Under the pieces are notes generated by a model. It saw only the letters and a list, made by a program, of their open reading frames with translations, did no database searches and had not been told where the DNA came from. The position numbers and the translations under genes are program-made. Of a stretch of 42,693 bases of DNA, positions 7,220 through 14,987 are shown piece by piece. The first letter of the stretch is position 1. Each line of letters starts with the position of its first letter. The stretch spans positions 1 through 42,693 of the IMG/VR virus record IMGVR_UViG_3300025029_000002; one strand, given 5' to 3'. The stretch is from a virus.

Positions 7220-7885
7220 ATGGTTTCATTGGGTGAAAGGCTACGCGAAGAAAGGGAGAGACTGGGGCTGTCGCAGACCCAGTTTGGTGAGCTTGCCCAA
7301 GTAACTAAAAAGTCCCAGATGCTCTACGAAGGTGGGCAGCGCAGTCCGAAAGCAGATTACTTAACAGTCATCGCTGAGCAGGGGATTGATGTTCAGTACG
7401 TGTTGACTGGAAACCGTTCGGTTCCTGGGTCGCAGCTTTTGGGTATGCCATTAAATGAGCCAGGGCCAGATCTCTCGCCTGTGAAGATGTACGACATCGA
7501 AGCGGCAGCAGGCGCTGGCCGCAGCTTTGAAGGCGAGCCGGTAAAAACCACGCTCTACTTTTCCAGCGCAGAACTGGCCGAGCAGGGGCTAGACCCTGCC
7601 CAGGTAGTGGGCATTAAAGTGCGCGGCGATTCGATGGACGGCACCCTGGCTGATGGCGACTGGGTGCTGGTGGATCGCAGCAACCGCGACCCTAAGCAGG
7701 AAGGGGTGTTCTTGCTGTTGGTAAGCGGCGAGCGCCGGATTAAACGAGTACAGCGCCTGGCGGGAGGGGCGCTGTACTTGATTAGTGATAACGATCACTA
7801 CCAGCCGGAAATGATCAAACCGCAGGATATGCATGATGTGGAGATTCTGGGGCGGTGTGAGATTCGGATTGGAAGGATTGTTTAA
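7220..7885 (+). CDS. cI: CI-like repressor, HTH plus S24 peptidase
   Basis: A 221-residue lysogeny repressor. Residues 1-60 form an XRE helix-turn-helix (LSQTQFGELAQVTKKSQMLY). Residues about 90-221 are a LexA/CI S24 domain with Ser138 in RGDSMDG and Lys175 in RRIKRV as the catalytic pair; AAAGAG at 96-100 holds the probable Ala-Gly cleavage bond. RecA-stimulated self-cleavage after DNA damage is therefore expected, unlike the short, non-cleavable C repressor of P2 itself. A GAGGT site precedes the ATG. It is divergent from the early operon and controls it, probably through the dyad at 7180-7196. Confidence 0.92.
   Translation: MVSLGERLREERERLGLSQTQFGELAQVTKKSQMLYEGGQRSPKADYLTVIAEQGIDVQYVLTGNRSVPGSQLLGMPLNEPGPDLSPVKMYDIEAAAGAGRSFEGEPVKTTLYFSSAELAEQGLDPAQVVGIKVRGDSMDGTLADGDWVLVDRSNRDPKQEGVFLLLVSGERRIKRVQRLAGGALYLISDNDHYQPEMIKPQDMHDVEILGRCEIRIGRIV
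7409..7425. promoter_or_regulatory. Second operator-like dyad inside cI
   Basis: GGAAACCGTTCGGTTCC matches 16 of 17 bases of the intergenic dyad at 7180-7196 (reverse complement) and even keeps a preceding TTGACT. It lies in codons 63-69 of the repressor gene. It may be an auxiliary operator, or chance within the common TGNRS coding stretch. Confidence 0.35.
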
Positions 7886-7951
7886 ACATTGAGTAGTTAA
7901 TTTCTAATCCTTCTTCCTATCAATCGTAATTTTTATAACTTGGTGTATCGC

Positions 7952-9112
7952 ATGAGTTCACATTATCAAGCCGAATTTTTCGAAGAAGATTATTTGGATG
8001 ATATTAGCGAAATTAAGTCTCGAGATTTTGAAGACGTTGCTATATCAACCACTGATTGGACAGCTGAAACCATTGTTAATCAAGTTGTAAAAGGGAATAT
8101 ACTGTTAAGCCCCAGTTTTCAAAGGCGGGATGCATGGACTCGAGACAAAAAAAGCCTTTTCATTGAGTCAATGATTCTAAATGTTCCAGTACCTCAACTT
8201 GTGTTGGCTGAATCACCAAAAGATAAAGGAAAATATATAGTTTTAGATGGAAAGCAGCGGCTCTTGAGTATACTTCAGTTTTCAGCAGTTAACCAAAGAG
8301 CTGACTACCCAAAGCTAGTTTTGAAAGGGTTGCCTATACTAAAAAATCTTAATGGAAAGTCTTACGAAGATATAGTTTTAGATAATGGACAGTTCTCAGC
8401 TTTTGATAACTATACTATTAGAACATCTTTGATTAAAAATGTTAAAGCAGAAGATATTCTTTATCAGGTTTTTTATAGGCTGAATACTGGGAGTTTGCCT
8501 CTGAGTCCACAAGAGTTAAGGTTTGCATTGCAACCTGGAGATTTCTCAGCTTTCCTCGATAAAGAGTCATCTAGCCTTAAGGTTTTCAGATATGTATTTG
8601 ATGAAAATAAGCCAGATTTCAGAATGCGTGATGCCGAGCTTTTGTTAAGGCATATTTCCAATTGTTTTTTCTTGTCGGATTATTCAGGGAACTTGAAAAA
8701 GTTTTTAGATGAATCATATTCACAGATAGCTACAAGTTACAGTGGTTATGAAAGTGAGCTTATTGAAGCTTCTTATAACTTAGATAAAGCCCATGAACAT
8801 CTGCTTAGTATTTTTGGGGATGACTTATATAAAAAATATAAAAAAGGAAAATTTGAGTCTAGGTTTAATCGCTCAATATTTGAAGTTTTGGTCTACTTTT
8901 TTTCAAAAAAAGAGGTAAGGGATAAAGTTGTTTTGGGTGACGATTATTTTAAGCTAGAGTTAATTGAATTAATGTCGACTAATAATTCATTTTTAAATTC
9001 ACTTGAGTCTTCCACTAAGACTGTTGAAGCCGTACAGGAAAGATTTAATGGAGTGGCTGACATTTTGAATAATAGATTTCATTGTAATCTAGCTATGTTA
9101 AAGCTCCGTTAA
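7952..9112 (+). CDS. DUF262 protein of a two-gene DUF262-HEPN module
   Basis: A 386-residue protein of the DUF262 (GmrS N-terminal, ParB-like) family. The signature elements are LSPSFQRRDAW at 52-62 and the nucleotide-binding VLDGKQRLLSIL at 97-108; in GmrSD and SspE-type enzymes the equivalent DGQQR motif is needed for NTP hydrolysis. No DUF1524 HNH nuclease domain follows; instead a separate HEPN gene starts 19 bases downstream, so the pair probably works together. The DNA is much more AT-rich than the phage core, a sign of transfer. I prefer ATG 7952 over a TTG twelve bases earlier. A weak TATAAC -10 lies just before it. Confidence 0.82.
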   Translation: MSSHYQAEFFEEDYLDDISEIKSRDFEDVAISTTDWTAETIVNQVVKGNILLSPSFQRRDAWTRDKKSLFIESMILNVPVPQLVLAESPKDKGKYIVLDGKQRLLSILQFSAVNQRADYPKLVLKGLPILKNLNGKSYEDIVLDNGQFSAFDNYTIRTSLIKNVKAEDILYQVFYRLNTGSLPLSPQELRFALQPGDFSAFLDKESSSLKVFRYVFDENKPDFRMRDAELLLRHISNCFFLSDYSGNLKKFLDESYSQIATSYSGYESELIEASYNLDKAHEHLLSIFGDDLYKKYKKGKFESRFNRSIFEVLVYFFSKKEVRDKVVLGDDYFKLELIELMSTNNSFLNSLESSTKTVEAVQERFNGVADILNNRFHCNLAMLKLR

Positions 9113-9131
9113 TCTTTTCTTTGGTGATTTT

Positions 9132-9800
9132 ATGCAAAAAACTCCTGTTTTTTTGAACTTAGAGAATAGATTGTCACAGTTGGCGGATCATTTGATGCCT
9201 CCTGAGTTTGATGATTTTGCAAACTATGATGATAAATACTATGACATGGCCCGCGGTTATTGCTTGCTGGTACATGCTGAGTTAGAAAGTTATTTTGAAA
9301 AAATATGTTCTGCATACATTGATGTTAAAGTAAAAAAATATACTAGAACTGGCGAAGCCAATGATGTTATTTTAGCTATAGCTTTTTTGTTTATTCAAGA
9401 TTCAGATAGTAAGAGTGGTAGTATTTTTCAGTCTGCTATAAATAAAATGAAGAAGTGTAAGTCAGATAAAGTGAGTGAGAGAGTTAACTCATTTTCAGCT
9501 AGCTATAAATCTGTAGTGAAAGATAATAATGGGATCAAAGAAGCTGATCTAAAAAAGCTATTTATCCCGACTGGTTTGCTTGATAAAGTAGAGAATAAAT
9601 TTGATAACTTTGATAGTTTTGGTTGCGACAGGGGAAGTATTGCTCATGCAAGCACCATTCCAAGGATGCACAACCAAATAGATCCAAAAATTTACTATAA
9701 TAAAGTTTGCAATGATTTACTTCCTTCTATTGAGTATATTGACAATTTAGTAGTTCAGAGTGAGAGTTCTCTTGTTGAAATTGACTGGGACAGATATTGA
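9132..9800 (+). CDS. HEPN-family protein partner of DUF262
   Basis: A 222-residue protein resembling the MAE_28990/MAE_18760-type HEPN family, known to neighbour DUF262 genes. It is helical; helix one contains ARGYCLLVHAELESYFEKI (about 40-58), and the late motif R-x4-H is present as RGSIAH (Arg167 to His172), the catalytic motif of HEPN ribonucleases. It would be the effector nuclease, with DUF262 as sensor or antidote; this is inference. A GGTGA ribosome site lies five bases before the ATG. Composition is AT-rich like its partner, and the umuC gene converges from the other side. Confidence 0.72.
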   Translation: MQKTPVFLNLENRLSQLADHLMPPEFDDFANYDDKYYDMARGYCLLVHAELESYFEKICSAYIDVKVKKYTRTGEANDVILAIAFLFIQDSDSKSGSIFQSAINKMKKCKSDKVSERVNSFSASYKSVVKDNNGIKEADLKKLFIPTGLLDKVENKFDNFDSFGCDRGSIAHASTIPRMHNQIDPKIYYNKVCNDLLPSIEYIDNLVVQSESSLVEIDWDRY

Positions 9801-9855
9801 GTTAATTTTAGTTTAGCTTGTACAGTTTTATTGGTTAAGGTAGCCGTGGTGTATG

Positions 9856-11232
9856 TTAACTGCTAAAACTATTTTTATATTTTTTAGGGCGAAGTGTTTC
9901 ATGTTTTTTTACATCCGATGATGTTGTTAACCTAGCTTTCATTGCCGCCCCCTCATCTGTATACGCCACCATCAGCTCATCCCAATCCGTCGTATAGTGC
10001 GGGCTTCGGTTCGCGCAGCGTAGGTGCCAGGGCGCGTTCTTTTCCGGCAGCCCCAAGCGTAGCGTTCCCTTGCCCATCTTTTCGTTCAGCGCGTCCATGG
10101 TGGCCATTAGCTTTTGGCTCCGTTGGCGTTCCTCTTCCGTTTGCGGTGTGTCCATTAGGCTGAGCTGTTGGCGGTTCTCGTCGGTCAGGTCGATCAGCAT
10201 CACGCCTGCTTTCTTGTAGCCGTATTTGGGCCGGTAGATCTTGCGCAGTGCCTTCTGGGCGGCGTGGAGAATGTCGCGGGTGTCCTGGCTTGGGCGTTCC
10301 ATTTCCACCGTCAGGCTGGGGGAGTACTGGGGCAGGTCGGGCCGGAAGCGATCGGTTTTGAGAAACACCAGCACGGCGCGGGCGAGACTCTTTTGCTCGC
10401 GGAGCTTTTCGGCGCCCCGTTGGGCGTGTTGGCGAATAGCGCCCTGTAGGTCGTAGAGCTGTGACGTGGGACGACCGAACGATCGGCTGGTCATGATGCG
10501 CTGGCGGGGTTCGTTGAAGTCGTTCATCTCCAGGCAACTGATGCCGCGCAGCTCCAGTACTGTGCGTTCCATGTTCACCGAGAACTTACGCCGCAGGCGC
10601 TTGGCGTCAGCTTCGCGGAGATCCCAGGCGGTGTTGATACCAAGGATCTGCAGGCGCTCGTTTAGCCGGCGGCCGACGCCCCATACATCGCTGACCTTGA
10701 TTTGCTGAAGCAGGTGCCTGGCTTCGTCGCTTTCCGCGTGAAGGATGCACACACCGGGGTAGCCGGGGTGCTTCTTGGCAATGCGGTTGGCCAGCTTGGC
10801 GAGGGTGTGAGTAGCAGCAACGCCCACACACACGGGTATGCCGGTGCCGCGGCGGATGTTCCTGTGTAGCGACTTGGCATGCTCCAGCAGCGCTTCCGGC
10901 TCGAAGCCATCCATGCGCACGAACATCTCATCAATGGAATAGGGTTCTACACCGGCGGTTTCCTGTTCCAGGATGCCTTGCACCCGGTGTGACATATCGC
11001 CGTAAAGCTCGTAGTTGGAGGAGTGCAACACGATCTCGCCACGTTCGACTAGGTGACGCACCTGGTGGGCCGGGGTGCCCATCTCGATACCCAGTGCTTT
11101 CAGCTCTTCCGAACGGGCGATAATGCAGCCATCGTTGTTGGACATAATGCCCACCGGGCGGCCTTCCAGCTTGGCGTTGAACACCCGCTCGCAGCTGACG
11201 TAGAAGTTGTTGCAGTCCACTAGCCCAATCAT
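9856..11232 (-). CDS. umuC: UmuC-like Y-family DNA polymerase
   Basis: A 458-residue catalytic subunit of a Pol V-type translesion polymerase. DCNNFYVSCERVF at the N-terminus and SIDEMFVRMDG (about 98-108) give the metal-binding acidic residues of the Y family, followed by the ATHTLAKLANRIAKKHP finger region, little-finger domain and a C-terminal DUF4113-like region (SPHYTTDWDELM). The last ~35 residues form a lysine-rich tail beyond the usual end. A perfect LexA box lies 27 bases before the start, so SOS induction is expected. A UmuD-like gene is divergent rather than in the same operon. Confidence 0.93.
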   Translation of the reverse strand: MIGLVDCNNFYVSCERVFNAKLEGRPVGIMSNNDGCIIARSEELKALGIEMGTPAHQVRHLVERGEIVLHSSNYELYGDMSHRVQGILEQETAGVEPYSIDEMFVRMDGFEPEALLEHAKSLHRNIRRGTGIPVCVGVAATHTLAKLANRIAKKHPGYPGVCILHAESDEARHLLQQIKVSDVWGVGRRLNERLQILGINTAWDLREADAKRLRRKFSVNMERTVLELRGISCLEMNDFNEPRQRIMTSRSFGRPTSQLYDLQGAIRQHAQRGAEKLREQKSLARAVLVFLKTDRFRPDLPQYSPSLTVEMERPSQDTRDILHAAQKALRKIYRPKYGYKKAGVMLIDLTDENRQQLSLMDTPQTEEERQRSQKLMATMDALNEKMGKGTLRLGLPEKNAPWHLRCANRSPHYTTDWDELMVAYTDEGAAMKARLTTSSDVKKHETLRPKKYKNSFSS

Positions 11233-11256
11233 TTTGCCTCCATAACCCTTGTTAAG

Positions 11257-11276
11257 TGCTGTTTGTTTATACAGTA
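11257..11276. promoter_or_regulatory. LexA (SOS) box between umuC and the UmuD-like gene
   Basis: The core CTGTTTGTTTATACAG (11259-11274) fits the gammaproteobacterial LexA consensus CTG-N10-CAG exactly, with TA to its right as in strong boxes. It lies 27 bases before umuC and 75-91 bases before the divergent UmuD-like gene and may control both. Confidence 0.85.
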
Positions 11277-11348
11277 TTGACCACAGGGAGAGCGACAGGC
11301 AAACGCTAATGTAAGTCGCTTAATGTGGAGCAAGCACAGGGCAACAGC

Positions 11349-11699
11349 ATGCGAGTAAATTACTTGGGGCCAGCAGTGGTGGGCGTGGAGCACCCGGCAG
11401 TGGCCGAAATGGATAGCCGAAAATTTTCACCCAGCTGCTTTCTGGTGGAGATAAGCGAAGACGCACGCCCAGGCGGGCCGTGGATGGAGGGCGATGTGCT
11501 GGTGGTGGATGAAGCGCGATCGTTCGGCCACGCCGATCTGGTAGTGGCAGAGGTGGAAGGGGAGTACCGATTGTTTAAATCCCACCGCGTGGGTAGTCGT
11601 TGCCGGCTATTGCCAGCCGATGGCGGCCAGGGTTACTTCGTGAACACGCAGCAGTTCAAGGGTGTGGTATTACGGCAGGCGAGGTGCTGGGCGGTGTAA
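11349..11699 (+). CDS. UmuD-like protein lacking the catalytic serine
   Basis: A 116-residue protein that aligns with UmuD without gaps around GDVLVVDEARSFGHADLVVA (48-67), matching the GDLLIVD...HGDIVIAAV stretch of E. coli UmuD. Where UmuD has the nucleophile in GDSM this protein has EDAR (Ala39), and the lysine position is shifted (RLFKS instead of TVKKL). It should therefore not self-cleave, and it is about UmuD' in size, so it may act like a ready-made UmuD'. AGGG lies seven bases before ATG 11349; a GTG at 11325 is an alternative without a ribosome site. Divergent from umuC across a LexA box. Confidence 0.72.
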   Translation: MRVNYLGPAVVGVEHPAVAEMDSRKFSPSCFLVEISEDARPGGPWMEGDVLVVDEARSFGHADLVVAEVEGEYRLFKSHRVGSRCRLLPADGGQGYFVNTQQFKGVVLRQARCWAV

Positions 11700-11712
11700 G
11701 AGATCTCTTACA
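11695..11712. repeat. Perfect 18-bp palindrome
   Basis: TGTAAGAGATCTCTTACA is a perfect inverted repeat that begins at the stop of the UmuD-like gene. It has the TGT-N12-ACA form of P2 Ogr sites but differs in spacing from the three late dyads of this phage (TGT-N14-ACA). It could be a regulatory site or part of a transcript end. Confidence 0.6.
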
Positions 11713-11826
11713 AATTGTGTCGGTTTTGGCTTACATCAAATTAGACAAAAACTTGCCAAGCTGAAAAAGTCGCTTAATAGCACGCGTCGCGGGATCGCTT
11801 CGCCAGAAGGATGCGGCAACGGGATG

Positions 11827-11852
11827 AGCCCCGGCCATGGATGGCTGGGGAC
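11827..11852. terminator. Hairpin between UmuD-like gene and vsr
   Basis: AGCCCCGGCCAT pairs with ATGGCTGGGGACT with one bulge and a two-base loop. On the plus strand it is followed by TTTAAT. It lies between two converging genes and probably ends the UmuD-like transcript. The sequence between 11713 and 11826 holds nothing else I can support. Confidence 0.45.
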
Positions 11853-11853
11853 T

Positions 11854-12279
11854 TTAATCGTTGTTGCGTTTCCGAGGCGGCTCGTTGGGCCATTCGGCAA
11901 ATATATCATTGCCAGTTATTAACGGCGGGATCTCGCTAAGGTGTTCTCTTGCGTGCCTTACCCCGCATTCCCATATCACTAATACCCGCCAACCTTGCTC
12001 CATCAGATCTTTTTGCTGGCGTTGGTCCCGCATTACGTTTCCTTCTAGCTTGTTACGCCAGAACTCTTTTCGAGTGGCGGGGGACGATGCATAAAAGCAA
12101 CCTGCATGGCGGTGCCAGAAGCAGCCATGCACAAAGATAACCAGCCGATAGCGGGGTAAAACAAGGTCCGGTTTGCCGGGAAGATCTTTGCGATGGAGCC
12201 GAAAGCGGAAGCCTTGGCCGTGCAGGTAGCGCCGCACGGCCATTTCGGGTTTGGTGTTTTTGCCCTGAATGCGGCTCAT
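11854..12279 (-). CDS. vsr: Very short patch repair endonuclease Vsr
   Basis: A 141-residue Vsr endonuclease, which nicks beside T:G mismatches left by deamination of 5-methylcytosine. The core is clear: GKPDLVLPRYRLVIFVHGCFWH contains the catalytic Asp and the FWH residues, and HGCFWHRHAGC supplies two zinc-site cysteines; C-terminal VLVIWECGVR follows. It sits downstream of a C5-methyltransferase, its usual partner. The ATG at MSRIQGKNT is the only one available, yet the in-frame codons before it still read DVLTRSQRTYC, the normal Vsr N-terminus, so the original start codon has apparently been lost or a non-standard one is used. Confidence 0.9.
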   Translation of the reverse strand: MSRIQGKNTKPEMAVRRYLHGQGFRFRLHRKDLPGKPDLVLPRYRLVIFVHGCFWHRHAGCFYASSPATRKEFWRNKLEGNVMRDQRQQKDLMEQGWRVLVIWECGVRHAREHLSEIPPLITGNDIFAEWPNEPPRKRNND

Positions 12280-12333
12280 GCAGTAGGTGCGCTGGGACCG
12301 CGTAAGGACATCTTTTGAGCGGGGTGTTATAGG

Positions 12334-13473
12334 CTACTCCAGGTCTTCGATTTCCTGGTTTTCGATGACCAGCTCTTTTTCCCATTCAATGGTTTCAGGG
12401 CGAATAGAGACGCTATCGACACTTACACCGCTGAGGGCACTGGCTCTGAATGAGTCGTCTACACAGGTCAGTATAGAAGCTGCCATATTTGCCATTGGAG
12501 TGGAAATAGCCAGCTTCGCGTAGTCTTCTTTTACTTCATAAAGCCTGTAAATGCGGTAGGGATGCTCAGACTCTACCATTTCCCGAAGTTCAGCCAATGA
12601 GACGTGCAGCGGGTTAGTGAAGGGTCCACCTGTGGATTTGGCATCAATAAGTTGTTTAGCCCCGTTGATAACGACCTCGAAGTCATAGGGAGCAATGGCG
12701 TTTTCACTGGCCACCCATTGATAGCTTTCGATGCCAAGGCCTACCTGATCGGAAAGATATTGGTTGAGAACCTCTTCTCCCAGGTGACCTATACTTTCGA
12801 AAGCTTTTTTCGCGTTGCGAAATTCCTCATGAGAAAGCCCGCGTGAACGTTTACGGTTTAGGTTTCTAATACCCTCAATTCCACTTTGAACAGCATCTTC
12901 GAGGTCTTTGGAATCCAGTAGCTCTCTAAATGGATGGTCTACAGAAATTAGCGATTGAGCCTCTTCGTAAATGCTGTCGATGTCACTTTTTTCTAGGGCG
13001 ATCATACTGAATTTGGGGTAGCGCTTATCAATAATTTCGTGAAGCGCTTTATCCTCAGGGTCGTTAGCAGCGATCAGCGTCATGGTTACTTTTTGAGGCC
13101 AAGCTGCTCCGAAAAACTCCAGCACAGCGTAGTCATGTCGGACCAGTACACTGTATCTATCATCTCCTTCTGGCATAGGAATATGTTTGCCATTTAAGCG
13201 CCAGTTTTTCGAGCCGGGGCTCTTGTTTACTTTTTGTGAAAGTTGCTGCTGAGATGCATTGCCTGGCCCCAAAATTGTTAAACCAACAAAAAAGGGTTCC
13301 CAGTTGTTCTCCTCTGCTATTTCTTTCAGGTTTGGATAAAAATTTTTTATAAAAGGATTGACGTTAAGGTTAATACACTTTTGCTGGCTACCCCCCTTAA
13401 AGTGATTTAGGTGGTATTCAAAGATATTTAGGTCAGACTGTGCCAGTTTCTTCAATGCGATCTTGCGTGACAT
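12334..13473 (-). CDS. Putative restriction endonuclease, DUF3883-like PD-(D/E)XK
   Basis: A 379-residue protein whose C-terminal half resembles DUF3883-type nuclease domains: GEEVLNQYL (232-240), then APYDFEV (Asp264) and LIDAKST (Asp277 and Lys279), the D...DxK arrangement of the PD-(D/E)XK fold. The N-terminal ~200 residues are unfamiliar and may give sequence recognition. It overlaps the methyltransferase 3' end by 41 bases and is followed by vsr, so it is most simply the restriction partner of a type II system. Specificity cannot be read from the sequence. Confidence 0.72.
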   Translation of the reverse strand: MSRKIALKKLAQSDLNIFEYHLNHFKGGSQQKCINLNVNPFIKNFYPNLKEIAEENNWEPFFVGLTILGPGNASQQQLSQKVNKSPGSKNWRLNGKHIPMPEGDDRYSVLVRHDYAVLEFFGAAWPQKVTMTLIAANDPEDKALHEIIDKRYPKFSMIALEKSDIDSIYEEAQSLISVDHPFRELLDSKDLEDAVQSGIEGIRNLNRKRSRGLSHEEFRNAKKAFESIGHLGEEVLNQYLSDQVGLGIESYQWVASENAIAPYDFEVVINGAKQLIDAKSTGGPFTNPLHVSLAELREMVESEHPYRIYRLYEVKEDYAKLAISTPMANMAASILTCVDDSFRASALSGVSVDSVSIRPETIEWEKELVIENQEIEDLE

Positions 13474-14947
13474 GTACAGCGTTCCCTGTAAGTTGTTCTT
13501 TAATAATTTTGGCTAACGCCTTTGCCATTAATGGCGGTACGGCGTTACCAATCTGACGAAAGGCAGGGTTCATTGGCCCTGTGAATACAAACCCATCTGG
13601 AAAAGACTGCAGGCGAGCCGCTTCTCTTACGGAAATGGTGCGGGCCTGCTGGCTGTCGTAATGAATATGTGAATAACTGTCTTTACCGAGGTGCGCCATA
13701 AGCGTTCTGGCTGGCTTATTGGCTTCCATTTTGCGCCACTTATTAGGGAATTTGTTTGGGTCATAGGGCGGAATGAAGTTTTTCTTCTCAAGCTCAAACC
13801 GTTCCGTACCTTCCAGCGGGCGAAAGCCTTCCTTCTTTTGGATCTCTATAAGGCGCTCTTCAAACATCTCATTGGCCAGGGTATGAGCCTGTGGGTACTG
13901 GTCGCCTGGGTTCATGCGCGCGAAAATCTTATAGTCGCGGGGCAGGTAGCGAATGACATGATCATGGATGCCATCGCCAGCCTCGAAGCCTTCCCAATGG
14001 CGCATGAGGCTTTGAAACTCGTTTAAATCCTTATTCGCCGGGTAGAACTGCAGAGTGTCAAAGCGACGCGGCCCCTTCTTGAGTTTTTGCTCAGAATCAT
14101 CGGCAATTTTAGGCAGATCAGAAAGCGCTTGCTCCGCAGTCACGGCTGGCTTTAAGCCTGCCTGCTCAGGTTCCGGTGGGTCGATAAAGAAGCGGGTTTC
14201 TTCATCCAGCAGATCCCGCTTGATGGTCTTCATGGCCACCTGACGTGATCCATGATACCCGCGGGGTAGATCAATCCAGTGCGTTGGGCTGGGAAACCAG
14301 TCTGTGCATTCGAGCTCTTGGCGATAGGCCACCAGGAACATCCGCTCGCGCATTTCGGGCACGCCGTAAAATACCGCGTTGAGCATGGTATAGCGTGCTT
14401 CATAGCCTAAATCCCTCAGGGCTTCACACACCTCTTCTGCAATATTATGGCCACCGAAATTCAGCACGTCGGGTACGTTTTCCATCAGGATGGCAACGGG
14501 ATGAAGTGCGGTTACATATTGCAGATAACGTAGATATAAGTTGCCACGCGGATCGTTCAGGTACGCTTCGGGATGCTCTGCCACTTCGCGGAGTTTTGCT
14601 CTGCCTACGCGAGCAAATGCCTGACAGGGAGGGCCGCCCACTATTACATCGACCTGCTCTTCTGGAATGCCCTCTATTCCCAGTTCATTCAGTAAATCAA
14701 ATGGCTCAGTTGCAGTGATATCTCTGGCTTTGGCATGAACTTCCCGCATCTCTTCAGGTAGATGCCCATGAAAGTTCATCGCATGTGAGCGCGCTGCCGG
14801 AGGATCAAACTCTACCGCACCAATATTTTGAAACCCGGCCGCATGAAACCCTAGTGAAATACCGCCACATCCGGCGAACAGATCGAGCACCCTGGGGGGG
14901 CCGCCAGCTCGAATGCGTTCAATTTTTTGCTGGATCACACGGCTCAT
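13433..14947 (-). CDS. C5-cytosine DNA methyltransferase
   Basis: A 504-residue Dcm-type enzyme that methylates cytosine. Motif I is LDLFAGCGGISLGF (about 21-34), motif IV GGPPCQAFARVGR with catalytic Cys108, motif VI LMENVPDV, motif VIII-like PEMRERMFLVAY, and motifs IX-X RTISVREAARLQSFP and FRQIGNAVPP near the C-terminus. The target-recognition region between VIII and IX is long (about 150 residues). I chose ATG 14947 because AGGAAAG lies a few bases upstream; a longer in-frame start at 14977 has no ribosome site. First gene of the methyltransferase-nuclease-vsr operon. Confidence 0.93.
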   Translation of the reverse strand: MSRVIQQKIERIRAGGPPRVLDLFAGCGGISLGFHAAGFQNIGAVEFDPPAARSHAMNFHGHLPEEMREVHAKARDITATEPFDLLNELGIEGIPEEQVDVIVGGPPCQAFARVGRAKLREVAEHPEAYLNDPRGNLYLRYLQYVTALHPVAILMENVPDVLNFGGHNIAEEVCEALRDLGYEARYTMLNAVFYGVPEMRERMFLVAYRQELECTDWFPSPTHWIDLPRGYHGSRQVAMKTIKRDLLDEETRFFIDPPEPEQAGLKPAVTAEQALSDLPKIADDSEQKLKKGPRRFDTLQFYPANKDLNEFQSLMRHWEGFEAGDGIHDHVIRYLPRDYKIFARMNPGDQYPQAHTLANEMFEERLIEIQKKEGFRPLEGTERFELEKKNFIPPYDPNKFPNKWRKMEANKPARTLMAHLGKDSYSHIHYDSQQARTISVREAARLQSFPDGFVFTGPMNPAFRQIGNAVPPLMAKALAKIIKEQLTGNAVHVTQDRIEETGTV

Positions 14948-14987
14948 AGAGACTTTCCTAATTCGATTGCCCGGCATACACCAAAAC

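Noticed and set aside
13796-13811. A 15-base near-match to the CI operator dyad (AAACCGTTCCGTACC)
   Set aside because: It lies within the methyltransferase coding region, breaks the dyad symmetry and is easily explained by codons for ERFE; probably chance.
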